Source: Acidianus infernus
GTDB lineage: Archaea > Thermoproteota > Thermoprotei_A > Sulfolobales > Sulfolobaceae
Reading direction: 5' to 3'
DNA: 64,000 nucleotides
NCBI RefSeq assembly: GCF_009729545.1
Contig: NZ_WFIY01000004.1
Span: 88,001-152,000, forward strand
Position numbers and translations under genes: made by a program. Below are positions 27,865 through 36,268 of the stretch, in pieces. The notes beneath the pieces were generated by a model. The model had not been told where the DNA came from. It ran no database searches and saw only the letters and a program-made list of their open reading frames with translations. Position 1 is the first letter of the stretch. Each line of letters begins with the position of its first letter.

Positions 27865-28795
27865 TCAACACCACGCTTACAAGCCTCTCCGTACCTGGAG
27901 AATACACCTTTGGTGGCTTAGGATTCTCAATATATTTTAAAATTTCGTCTTTAGTAGACCAATTGGAAGGATCATCAAGAAACATTGCCCCCAAAATTTC
28001 TGCATATAATTTACTATCCTCAAATGTAGCAGCGTATTTCCAGTCCTTATTGTACACTATAATTGTAGGTTTTTTGTACATTACAACAGCCTCCATAGCT
28101 GTTTTACCTTGATGAGTTATTACTAATTTGGCTTTAGCTATGTACTTTTCAATATCCGGATCAAAGGAAAAAACTTTCCAACCTTTTTTATTGTATTTTT
28201 TATTTACTTTCCCTGTTTGTAGGACTACATTATCTATATTTAAGGAATATAAAATATCAAAAAGTCTCTCAAAGCCTTCACTTCCAGTAGTAACTAATAT
28301 GTATCCTTCATCTGAAGAACTATATTTAGGCTTCTCGACTATAGGCCCGACAACTATTCCGTTCTTGTATAGCTTCTCCTGTTCCTTCCAGTGCAGAAAT
28401 ACATGCTTTGAGTACTTTGATATTATACTTACAGCCTTTCCTCTAGTCACTATCCTATCTTGACTTTCAATAACGTAAATCTCTGAAGATTTAATAAACT
28501 GGAAGAAAGAGGGAAAAATTGAATGATTAGAGCCGGTAGCTATAACCTTCTTATATTTCCTTATCTTCATACTATGAATCATTGATAATAAAAAAGAGGA
28601 CAAAGAAAGGTTTCCAGATGGAGACCTAAATTTCTCAACCTCATAGATTTTATCTGCGAATTGGGAAATCATCTTTTTACTCATTTCGTCTCCTTTAGGT
28701 ATAACAAAGTCAGCCTTGTACGGTAGATACTCTGCTATTGCCCTTGCGAAACCAGTATGCCCTCCTCCACTAGCAATTATTAATATATCACTCAT
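27854..28795 (-). CDS. agl24: Alg14-Alg13-like GlcNAc transferase (Agl24 type)
   Basis: A 313-residue glycosyltransferase of GT28/MurG type. The N-half has the Alg14 pattern (ILIIASGGGHTGFARAIAEY, VIATGSNHSIFP, IYVIESQDRI), the C-half the Alg13 pattern (ILVTTGSEGFERL, KLVITHQGKTAMEAV). In Sulfolobus acidocaldarius the fused homologue Agl24 adds the second GlcNAc to dolichyl-phosphate-linked GlcNAc in N-glycan synthesis on the cytosolic side of the membrane. It heads an operon with the HhH protein and sucCD. The exact orthology is an inference from family pattern. Confidence 0.82.
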   Translation of the reverse strand: MSDILIIASGGGHTGFARAIAEYLPYKADFVIPKGDEMSKKMISQFADKIYEVEKFRSPSGNLSLSSFLLSMIHSMKIRKYKKVIATGSNHSIFPSFFQFIKSSEIYVIESQDRIVTRGKAVSIISKYSKHVFLHWKEQEKLYKNGIVVGPIVEKPKYSSSDEGYILVTTGSEGFERLFDILYSLNIDNVVLQTGKVNKKYNKKGWKVFSFDPDIEKYIAKAKLVITHQGKTAMEAVVMYKKPTIIVYNKDWKYAATFEDSKLYAEILGAMFLDDPSNWSTKDEILKYIENPKPPKVYSPGTERLVSVVLNDT

Positions 28796-28836
28796 TTGAT
28801 AAAAGCATTATAATCCCTTTAATAATAAAGCCTACT

Positions 28837-30465
28837 ATGGAAGAGTACAAAGGAGTTTGGCTAAAAGGAGGAATAATATTAGCATTCAATCTTTTAGCTG
28901 ATGGTAAGAAGGCAGTTGCTGTAGGTTTAGGAGAAAGAGACTTCTACGTAGATGTTGAAATGGATAGTTCAATGACTTTAGCTGAAGCAAAAAAATACGC
29001 AAAAGAAGGAAATTACGAAATAAAAATTGAGGGAAAGAAAGCAAAAGCGGGAAATTATGAAGTTTCTTTAGAAAGCAACGTGACCCCTTCTGGAAACCCC
29101 AAGTATTTTGAAATTTTAAACATCTCAGTTCATCACCCAACTCCAGACAAACAGTACGTTAGAATAAGAGGAGTAGCTTTCGAAACTGAAGAGCAACTTA
29201 AAGATTACATGAATTGGCTAGAGAAGGCATCTGAAACCGATCATAGAATTTTAGGAGAAAAAATGGATTTATTTAGCTTCCCTGAAGAAGCGGGACCTGG
29301 TCTAGTCCTATATCATCCTAAAGGTCAGATAATTAGAAATGAATTAATTGAGTATATGAGGGAAATAAACGCCTCAATGGGATACCAAGAAGTATATACT
29401 ACGCACGTTTACAGAACGATTTTATGGAAAATAAGTGGACATTATGAAATGTATAAGGATAAAATGCTAATCTTTACTCACGATGATGAAGAGCTAGGAA
29501 TAAAACCAATGAATTGTCCTGCTCACATATTAATTTATAAATCAAGAACCAGAAGTTATAAAGATCTTCCAATTAGGTTCTCAGAATTTGGAAATGTTTA
29601 TAGATGGGAGCAAAAAGGTGAATTATACGGTTTATTAAGAGTTAGGGGGTTCACCCAAGACGATGGGCACGTCTTTCTAAGAGAAGATCAGCTAGAAAAT
29701 GAGGTTAAGATGCTGATTAGTAAAACGTTGGAAGTATTAGCGAAATTTGGATTTAAAGGAGATGATGTAAGAATCAATTTGTCCACAAGGCCGGATGAGA
29801 GCATAGGTACTGATGAACAATGGGAAAAGGCAACTAATGCTTTAGTTAATGCATTGCGTTCTCTCAATTTGAAATATCAAGTAAAAGAGAAAGAAGGAGC
29901 GTTTTATGGACCTAAAATAGACTTTGATATAAGAGATAGTTTAGGAAGATGGTGGCAATTATCTACGATTCAAGTAGACTTCAACTTACCTGAAAGATTT
30001 AAACTAGAGTACGTAGATAAGGATGGAAATAAGAAAAGGCCAGTAATGGTTCATAGAGCAATATACGGTTCAATAGATAGGTTTTTAGCAATACTTCTAG
30101 AGCACTTTAAAGGAAAATTACCCACGTGGTTGTCACCAGTTCAAGTCAGAATATTACCAATTAATCCAGAAGTTAGAGAATATGCAGAAAAAGTCTTATT
30201 TAAGCTAGTCTCTGTAAAAATTAGGGCAGAAATAGATTCGGAGGAGGAAACTCTCTCAAAGAGAATTAAAAGAGCATATGACGATGGAGTTCCTTACATT
30301 TTAATAGTAGGTAAAAAAGAAGCAGAAAGTAATTCAGTAACAATTAGAGCCAGAGGTAATATAGAAGTAAAAGGAGTGCCTTTAGATAAATGCGTGGATG
30401 CAATATTAAAAGAAATACAAAATAGAGATCTAACAAATACTGCCATAGAGAAGGTAAAGCAATGA
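28837..30465 (+). CDS. thrS: Threonyl-tRNA synthetase, catalytic protein (no editing domain)
   Basis: A 542-residue class II synthetase. The catalytic core spans about 140-420 and the anticodon-binding domain 430-530. Zinc ligands lie in KPMNCPAHILIY (Cys), TQDDGHVF (His) and VMVHRAIYGSIDRF (His), with Thr recognition through the Zn. The N-terminal 130 residues are not the archaeal D-Thr/Ser editing domain, so proofreading must come in trans from the editing protein at 47803. Divergent from agl24; the MGMT gene downstream starts in its stop. Confidence 0.95.
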   Translation: MEEYKGVWLKGGIILAFNLLADGKKAVAVGLGERDFYVDVEMDSSMTLAEAKKYAKEGNYEIKIEGKKAKAGNYEVSLESNVTPSGNPKYFEILNISVHHPTPDKQYVRIRGVAFETEEQLKDYMNWLEKASETDHRILGEKMDLFSFPEEAGPGLVLYHPKGQIIRNELIEYMREINASMGYQEVYTTHVYRTILWKISGHYEMYKDKMLIFTHDDEELGIKPMNCPAHILIYKSRTRSYKDLPIRFSEFGNVYRWEQKGELYGLLRVRGFTQDDGHVFLREDQLENEVKMLISKTLEVLAKFGFKGDDVRINLSTRPDESIGTDEQWEKATNALVNALRSLNLKYQVKEKEGAFYGPKIDFDIRDSLGRWWQLSTIQVDFNLPERFKLEYVDKDGNKKRPVMVHRAIYGSIDRFLAILLEHFKGKLPTWLSPVQVRILPINPEVREYAEKVLFKLVSVKIRAEIDSEEETLSKRIKRAYDDGVPYILIVGKKEAESNSVTIRARGNIEVKGVPLDKCVDAILKEIQNRDLTNTAIEKVKQ

Positions 30466-30911
30466 TTGTTTATGGCTTATATAAAAGCCCTTTAGGAGAT
30501 ATTACTGTAGCTAAAAGTGAAAAAGGATTTGTTATGTTAGATTTTTGTAATTGTGTGGAGAAGAATTCTTTAGATAATGACGCTTTCTCAGATTTTTTTG
30601 AAAAATTAGATAAATATTTTGAAGGAAAGGAAGTAGACTTAAGAGAACCATTAGATATTAATGTTAATCCGTTTAGGTTAAGCGTATTTAAGGAAGTTAT
30701 GAAGATACCTTGGGGTAAAACTAAAACCTATGGAGAAATTGCTAAAATCTTAGGTACATCTCCTAGAGCTGTGGGAATTGCGCTATCTAAAAATCCAGTT
30801 CTCTTAATTATACCTTGTCACAGGGTAATTTCTGAGAAAGGATTAGGAGGTTATTCAAGAGGAATAGAAATAAAGAAAAAGCTTTTAGAACTTGAAGGAA
30901 TAAAAATATGA
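30462..30911 (+). CDS. ogt: Methylated-DNA-protein-cysteine methyltransferase (O6-alkylguanine repair)
   Basis: A 149-residue suicide repair protein. The active site is PVLLIIPCHRVISEKGLGGYS with Cys in PCHRV, and the DNA-binding helix is GEIAKILGTSPRAVGIALSK with its Arg finger. It moves the alkyl group from O6-alkylguanine to its own Cys. It is co-transcribed with thrS through an ATGA overlap. Confidence 0.93.
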   Translation: MIVYGLYKSPLGDITVAKSEKGFVMLDFCNCVEKNSLDNDAFSDFFEKLDKYFEGKEVDLREPLDINVNPFRLSVFKEVMKIPWGKTKTYGEIAKILGTSPRAVGIALSKNPVLLIIPCHRVISEKGLGGYSRGIEIKKKLLELEGIKI

Positions 30912-30987
30912 TTTATCGATTTTTTCATTAACAATAGTTTAAATGTATAGCGAAAAAACTTAAATAATTCCCTTTCTATGTAGTATT

Positions 30988-31677
30988 ATGAAAGCCGTTA
31001 TTTTAGCTGGCGGTTACGGTAAAAGATTAAGACCATTAACTGATGATAAACCTAAGCCTTTAATAGAAATAGCAGGAAAACCAATTTTAGAATGGCAAAT
31101 TTTATGGCTCAAAAGTTTTGGAATATCTTCCTTCATTATCCTTGCAGGATATAAAAAAGAAGTCTTAGTTGAATGGGTTACTAAAAATAAAACTAGGTTA
31201 GGGATTGAATGCCTATTTAGCATGGAAGAAGAACCTTTAGGTACTGGAGGTGCAATATATCAAGTTAAATCTTTCCTAAATGAGGACTTTATTGCAGTAA
31301 ACGGAGATATTCTTACAAACCTGGATATAAGGGAATTAAAGCAAGTAGATGAAAATGCTATAGCATCAATTTCTCTCGTACCCTTAAGAAGTCCCTATGG
31401 TGTAGTACAAACAGAAGATGATAAAATTATAAAATTCGTGGAAAAACCCGTATTGAAAGATTACTGGATTAATGCAGGAGTATATTTCTTAAAACCTACC
31501 ATATTCGAATATCTGCCCGAAAAAGGCGACATAGAAAGAATAACTTTCCCTACATTAGCAGAAAAAGGATTGCTTAGAGGTAAAAAATTCGAGAATGTGT
31601 ATTGGAGATCAATAGACTCCGTAAAAGACGTTGAAGAAGCTTCTAATGAAATTCCTCAAGTATTCAATTTTGAATGA
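30988..31677 (+). CDS. Sugar-1-phosphate nucleotidyltransferase
   Basis: A 229-residue NTP_transferase: AVILAGGYGKRLRPLTDDKPKPL (residues 3-25, nucleotide loop), GTGGAIYQV, and AVNGDILTN for the metal Asp. It lacks a left-handed beta-helix C-terminus, so it is the short glucose/mannose-1-phosphate type (RmlA/ManC-like). It supplies activated sugar for glycans. The sugar cannot be assigned. Overlaps the convergent small gene by 14 bases. Confidence 0.9.
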   Translation: MKAVILAGGYGKRLRPLTDDKPKPLIEIAGKPILEWQILWLKSFGISSFIILAGYKKEVLVEWVTKNKTRLGIECLFSMEEEPLGTGGAIYQVKSFLNEDFIAVNGDILTNLDIRELKQVDENAIASISLVPLRSPYGVVQTEDDKIIKFVEKPVLKDYWINAGVYFLKPTIFEYLPEKGDIERITFPTLAEKGLLRGKKFENVYWRSIDSVKDVEEASNEIPQVFNFE

Positions 31678-31849
31678 TTTCTACGCCACCGTCATCACTA
31701 TAATAATCTCTTATAACCTTATCTATTCCCTTATTCTTTATTTCTTTTAGTAAGATCTTGAATTTCTCATCCAGTATTTCAGCACAATCTTCTGGCATCT
31801 TTTCTTCCAATATACCTATTATAAGTCTTATCTTTTCTATCTCATTCAT
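31664..31849 (-). CDS. Small acidic helical protein, unknown
   Basis: Encodes 61 residues: IEKIRLIIGILEEKMPEDCA then EILDEKFKILLKEIKN and YYSDDGGVEIIQN. It is an all-helical charged protein. There is no other gene between the nucleotidyltransferase and tRNA-Thr, and the codon use looks coding. I do not recognise the family. Confidence 0.55.
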   Translation of the reverse strand: MNEIEKIRLIIGILEEKMPEDCAEILDEKFKILLKEIKNKGIDKVIRDYYSDDGGVEIIQN

Positions 31850-31929
31850 ATAAGGATAGAGAGTTAATAACCACGAGTGAGTGTAAGATAAAAGTAAAAT
31901 TTATCAACTATAAAATAGAGTTAAAAAGT

Positions 31930-32018
<89 letters not shown>

Positions 32019-32062
32019 TTATCACTAAGAAATCTTTTATTTCCAAATACTACCTTTGCCCT

Positions 32063-33454
32063 ATGTGCAGTGTTTCTGGAGCTTTAATACTTAACCCTAA
32101 AAATTATGACAAAATAGAAAGAAAATTTGCAGAAATCTTAAAAAACGCTGAAGATAGAGGAAGAGACAGTTTCGGTATAATTGTAGTCCAATCCGATGGA
32201 ACTACTAAGTCAGTAAAATCCTTAGGAAGACCTTCAGAACAAGAAGAGAAACTTTACGGTATTCTAGACGAAAAAAGCAGAGTAATAATAGCTAATAATA
32301 GAGCAGAACCTACCACAGAGTTCGTTAATAAAAAAACAGAAAAAGATATACAACCATTTGAAGGAGAAAGATTCATAGTTACTCATAATGGTATTATTGC
32401 TAACGATAAAGAGCTTGAAAAGAAATTTGGCGTAAAGAGAGAGAGTAATATAGATACTGCAGTTATACCTCCCATTTTAGATAAGTTTTGGAAGGGTGAT
32501 TTGCCTACATTGAAAGATTTACTTTCAGAAATTAGAGGAAGTTTCGCTTTTATTATAGCTGATAAGAAAAACCCAAATAAAATTTATGTTGCACAGAATT
32601 TTAAGCCGGTTTATATGATGTATGATTACGAATTGGGAGCAATATTCTTTACATCCCTTGACGATTACTTTTCTCAAAGCCCATTAGATAAGGTGAATAT
32701 AACAAAACTTGAACCGTATTCTATAGTATCAGTTGATTCTAGTTTAAAAATTGAAAAGATTGACCTTATAAAGTCAAAAGATAAGAAGAAAGTACTTGTA
32801 ATAGCTAGCGGAGGATTAGATTCTACAGTAGCAGCGACTTACTTACTTAGGCAGGGACATGAAATAACGCTTTTGCATTTCAATTATAGGCATAAAGCAG
32901 AAGAAAAGGAAAGAGAAGCTATAAGAAAAATTTCTGAATATCTACAAGTTCCGTATATAGAAATAGATACTGATTTGTTCAAAATAATAGGGCACACAAC
33001 ATTATTAAAAGGTGGTGGAGAAATAGTCAAAGAGAGGCAAGGAGAAGAAGGAGCAGAATTTGCCCATGAATGGGTACCTGCCAGAAATCTCATATTCTTT
33101 TCAGTTGCCTTAGCTATAGCAGAGGCATACGGTTTTGATGCAATAGCCTCTGGAATTAATCTAGAGGAAGCTGGAGCTTATCCAGATAATGAAATGGAAT
33201 TTGTAAGACTGTTTTCTAAACTATCACCTTATGCTACTGGACCTAATAAAAAGATAGAGGTCATGATGCCGGTAGGTAATTTAGTTAAGCATGAAATAGT
33301 GAAACTTGGAGTAGAAATAGGTGCACCTTTACACTTAACTTGGAGCTGTTATGAAGGAGGAGAAAAGCATTGCGGAAAATGTGGACCTTGCTACATGAGG
33401 AAAATGGCCTTTAAGATTAATGGATTGAAGGACCCAGTAGAATATGAAAATTAA
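32063..33454 (+). CDS. Gat-QueC: amidotransferase-QueC fusion for archaeosine synthesis
   Basis: A 463-residue fusion. N-terminal class II glutamine amidotransferase domain (1-230) starts MCSVSGA with Cys2 as nucleophile, and has ANNRAEP and THNGIIAND. The C-terminal QueC-like domain (about 245-463) has the PP-loop ASGGLDSTVAATYL and a zinc site C-X8-C-X2-C-X2-C in SCYEGGEKHCGKCGPCYM. In crenarchaea this fusion replaces ArcS and turns tRNA-bound preQ0 into archaeosine at position 15. It lies directly downstream of tRNA-Thr. A second amidotransferase-like gene lies at the left window edge. Confidence 0.9.
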   Translation: MCSVSGALILNPKNYDKIERKFAEILKNAEDRGRDSFGIIVVQSDGTTKSVKSLGRPSEQEEKLYGILDEKSRVIIANNRAEPTTEFVNKKTEKDIQPFEGERFIVTHNGIIANDKELEKKFGVKRESNIDTAVIPPILDKFWKGDLPTLKDLLSEIRGSFAFIIADKKNPNKIYVAQNFKPVYMMYDYELGAIFFTSLDDYFSQSPLDKVNITKLEPYSIVSVDSSLKIEKIDLIKSKDKKKVLVIASGGLDSTVAATYLLRQGHEITLLHFNYRHKAEEKEREAIRKISEYLQVPYIEIDTDLFKIIGHTTLLKGGGEIVKERQGEEGAEFAHEWVPARNLIFFSVALAIAEAYGFDAIASGINLEEAGAYPDNEMEFVRLFSKLSPYATGPNKKIEVMMPVGNLVKHEIVKLGVEIGAPLHLTWSCYEGGEKHCGKCGPCYMRKMAFKINGLKDPVEYEN

Positions 33455-33807
33455 ATAAAAGTATGAGGTTTAGACTCGGCATGAGGATTTCTTATCATGT
33501 TTAATATTAACTCATTTCCTTTACTTAATTTTTCTAGTAATGAGAGAGAAAGAACTCTGATTAATTCCCTCTTGCATCTTGTATTATCTTCAAGAACGGA
33601 AATTATCTGATCTCTAAATTTCGAATCAATTTGAGTAATCCACGATTCTTCCTTTAGCTCTCTAAGCTCTTTCTCTATTTCTGACGAAATTTTTATTATA
33701 TCTTCATTTGTATAATTGTTCTTTGCAAGCTCTACGAGATATTCTCCAGCCTCAAGAATTTTTCCATCGTTCAGATAGTTCACAACTTTAAGCAGATCTT
33801 CAAACAT
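33451..33807 (-). CDS. Helical protein of unknown function
   Basis: Encodes 118 residues, all helical with a strong Glu/Lys/Leu pattern (EIEKELRELKEESWITQIDS), no TM and no catalytic motif. It meets the Gat-QueC gene tail to tail with a 4-base overlap. It may be a small scaffolding or HEAT-like fragment. Not recognised. Confidence 0.6.
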   Translation of the reverse strand: MFEDLLKVVNYLNDGKILEAGEYLVELAKNNYTNEDIIKISSEIEKELRELKEESWITQIDSKFRDQIISVLEDNTRCKRELIRVLSLSLLEKLSKGNELILNMIRNPHAESKPHTFI

Positions 33808-33866
33808 AGTTATGTATAGTGTTACAAGGTTAAAAAATAAAGCTTTGAGTTAAGAAAAGAATAAAA

Positions 33867-34292
33867 TTATTTAACAACCATCACTGGAATCTTAGATTCT
33901 TGAACAACTCTTGAAGATACACTACCTAAAAGTATTCTCTTAAACCTTGATAATCCTCTACTACCCACTATTATAAGCTTTATATCATTCTTATTTGCAT
34001 ATTCTAGAATAGCCGTTGCTGGATCTCCGCTCAAAACCTCACCTACTGTCTTTACTCCATTTTGAGTAGCCTTCTTAACAGCCTCATCTATATCTTTCTT
34101 AGCTTTCTTTTCCATCTCTTCAATCGCAGAAAGAGGCGGAAGTACACCTACAGTTTCAAATATCGTTTCATCTACGGCTTCAACTACGTAGACTTCTGAG
34201 CTATATCTTTTTGCTAAATCTATTGCAACATCTAAAGCCTTTTTACTATGTTCAGATCCATCGTACGCAACTAATATTTTCTCAAACATCAC
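33867..34292 (-). CDS. Universal stress protein (UspA family)
   Basis: A 141-residue UspA fold: MFEKILVAYDGSEHSKKALD at the N-terminus and the ATP-binding loop IIVGSRGLSRFKRILLGSVS (G-X2-G-X9-G-S). It likely binds ATP and acts in stress response; exact role unknown. It stands alone, preceded by a leader with TATA-like TATTTG. Confidence 0.92.
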   Translation of the reverse strand: MMFEKILVAYDGSEHSKKALDVAIDLAKRYSSEVYVVEAVDETIFETVGVLPPLSAIEEMEKKAKKDIDEAVKKATQNGVKTVGEVLSGDPATAILEYANKNDIKLIIVGSRGLSRFKRILLGSVSSRVVQESKIPVMVVK

Positions 34293-34326
34293 TTTTCTCT
34301 CTTAAGAGACAAATATAAATTATTTT

Positions 34327-34857
34327 CTATTTTCCAAAAATATACGATCTAACGTACCTCTTTAATTCAGACAGTTTATTTTTAGATAACACGCAAGAAG
34401 AAATTTCATCAATTTTTATCTTTTCTACATTACTAAGCAAAGATTTTTTAGCCTCAGCTTCAGCTCTTCCCTTTTCTGTTAATTTGAAATATTTATAACC
34501 TTCGGCATAGCCAGATCTAATCAAATAAAGTAAATGAGCCTCTATCCTAGGACTGTAAATAAAAATTCTCTTGTTCCATCTAAAATAAAAAAGGCAATCT
34601 TGCGTAATATATCTAGAAGACAAGTAATCACAAACTAAGAACGACATAACAAAAAACTGAATTTTACTCAATTCTTTATACGACAAGGAGGTTAAAATTA
34701 TGTCATCTACCGAGAAAGAATAATTTACTTCTTTCTCTTTTACTAATGTGTCATATTCTGCATTACACTTTTTCAAAATTAGATAAGTCGAAAGTAACGA
34801 TCCGTATTTCTCAGCTTCTTCAATTGCTTCGCCTAAAAGTTGCTTCAATCGCGACAT
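34327..34857 (-). CDS. Putative winged-helix protein
   Basis: About 176 residues. The C-terminal part has a wing-like YKYFKLTEKGRAEAEAKKSL after an RIEAHLLYLIRSGYA helix, as in archaeal wHTH proteins. The N-terminal half is helical. The ORF can start at TTG 34872, but ATG 34857 (MSRLKQLLGEAI) is a better start with TTTAAAC about 35 bases upstream. Target unknown. Confidence 0.6.
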   Translation of the reverse strand: MSRLKQLLGEAIEEAEKYGSLLSTYLILKKCNAEYDTLVKEKEVNYSFSVDDIILTSLSYKELSKIQFFVMSFLVCDYLSSRYITQDCLFYFRWNKRIFIYSPRIEAHLLYLIRSGYAEGYKYFKLTEKGRAEAEAKKSLLSNVEKIKIDEISSCVLSKNKLSELKRYVRSYIFGK

Positions 34858-34885
34858 TAATAGAATGTGCAAAATCTAGTTTAAA

Positions 34886-36187
34886 TTAATATTCTGAAGC
34901 CGCTTCTTCTAAGACCGCCTTTATACTATCAAATTCATTATCTATTAGGCATTTTTTCACAGTTTCATAGCCTAAACTCCCAAGTTTATCTTCTTCTTTC
35001 AATGCCTTAGATATTCCTTCTGCCATCTCTTCATAAGTTCTAAATGTATAACCATTACCTCCATCTATTACTAATTCACTTACGCCAGCACCTTTGCTTA
35101 CCACAACTGGCTTCTTAAAAAGCCAGCCTTCACATACAGTTAATCCAAATCCTTCAATTCTTGAAGGCAATGCAACGGCATTAGCCCTTTTATATAATGC
35201 CATTAGTTCTTCATCACTCACGTAACCGGTAAAGATTACTTTATTCTCTACCTTTAGATCCCTAGCTAGTTCTCTTAATTTTCTACTCCATATACTAGCT
35301 TTATCATGACCTAGACTTTTACTAGTAAAACTACCATCTCCTGCTAAAACAAGTTTTACGTCGAGATTCTTGATAGCTTGAATAGCTATATCCTGGCTTT
35401 TTATAGGATCCATTCTTGCTACAACTAAAACTACTTTATCATCATCATTAATTCCGAATTTCCTCTCAACATTTTCAACATCAGATTTACTTACATTAGT
35501 ATTATAATATGAAGGATCTATATATGGGTATATTTGCTTTACTTTTACTTTAGCTCCAGTTCTTACTAGACCTTCAAGATCCCTTTTAGTACTTACTATT
35601 ACAGCATCAAACCCTTCAAAGGACCTAATAAGGAAATTCCTTAACTTTTCATTAAGCATTTCTGGAACAAAAGGTATATGATACCATAAAACTGCTGGGG
35701 CTGAAGGTCCAATTATTCCTCCCACCAGTAATTGTTGAAAATCATTAATAAAATACACATCCGTATCAGAATATAACTCAAGTAATTTCTGTGCAGATAG
35801 CCAGTTATATGTAGCGTATTCGATATAATCTCTACCATTAAGGTTATATCTAGCTATACCATGCGATTCATTATATATGCCTTCTTTAAACCTAGTATAA
35901 CCAGCTAAAGATTTAGGATCTAAATCAACAAAGTAAACGTCAATATCATTCATCTTAACATAAGGAGGATATCCTGGGCCCAGGGCTACCCACTTTGCCT
36001 TGCCTCCAAATTTATCTATTAAGCCTAACATCATTCTCGCTACTCCACCTACAGAAATATAGTAGTCTTCGGAACTCAACGTAGAAATATCTAAAGGTAA
36101 ATCCAATTCACCGTATTTTTCTACGATATCTTTATAGCTTAACCTAAATCTAATAGGAGGTGTTTGAGTGTTGATAGTAATTCTCAT
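34886..36187 (-). CDS. GT4-family glycosyltransferase
   Basis: A 433-residue GT-B enzyme. N-terminal domain: GGVARMMLGLIDKFGGKAKW; C-terminal domain (about 235-420): VVLVVARMDPIKSQDIAIQA, VIFTGYVSDEELMALYKRAN and the E-X7-E motif in PSRIEGFGLTVCEGWLFKKP. The retaining GT4 type fits trehalose synthase (TreT) or surface glycan synthesis. The substrate is not certain. Confidence 0.87.
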   Translation of the reverse strand: MRITINTQTPPIRFRLSYKDIVEKYGELDLPLDISTLSSEDYYISVGGVARMMLGLIDKFGGKAKWVALGPGYPPYVKMNDIDVYFVDLDPKSLAGYTRFKEGIYNESHGIARYNLNGRDYIEYATYNWLSAQKLLELYSDTDVYFINDFQQLLVGGIIGPSAPAVLWYHIPFVPEMLNEKLRNFLIRSFEGFDAVIVSTKRDLEGLVRTGAKVKVKQIYPYIDPSYYNTNVSKSDVENVERKFGINDDDKVVLVVARMDPIKSQDIAIQAIKNLDVKLVLAGDGSFTSKSLGHDKASIWSRKLRELARDLKVENKVIFTGYVSDEELMALYKRANAVALPSRIEGFGLTVCEGWLFKKPVVVSKGAGVSELVIDGGNGYTFRTYEEMAEGISKALKEEDKLGSLGYETVKKCLIDNEFDSIKAVLEEAASEY

Positions 36188-36268
36188 GATTAATTATATT
36201 TGGTACTAGCCTATTAAAAACACTAAGTTTTCACAACATTTTTAACCTCTGTCTTACTGCTTTATATT

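Noticed and set aside
30912..30987. Promoter of the nucleotidyltransferase as a possible riboswitch
   Set aside because: The 76-base spacer is AT-rich with a plain TATA-like element and no stable fold.
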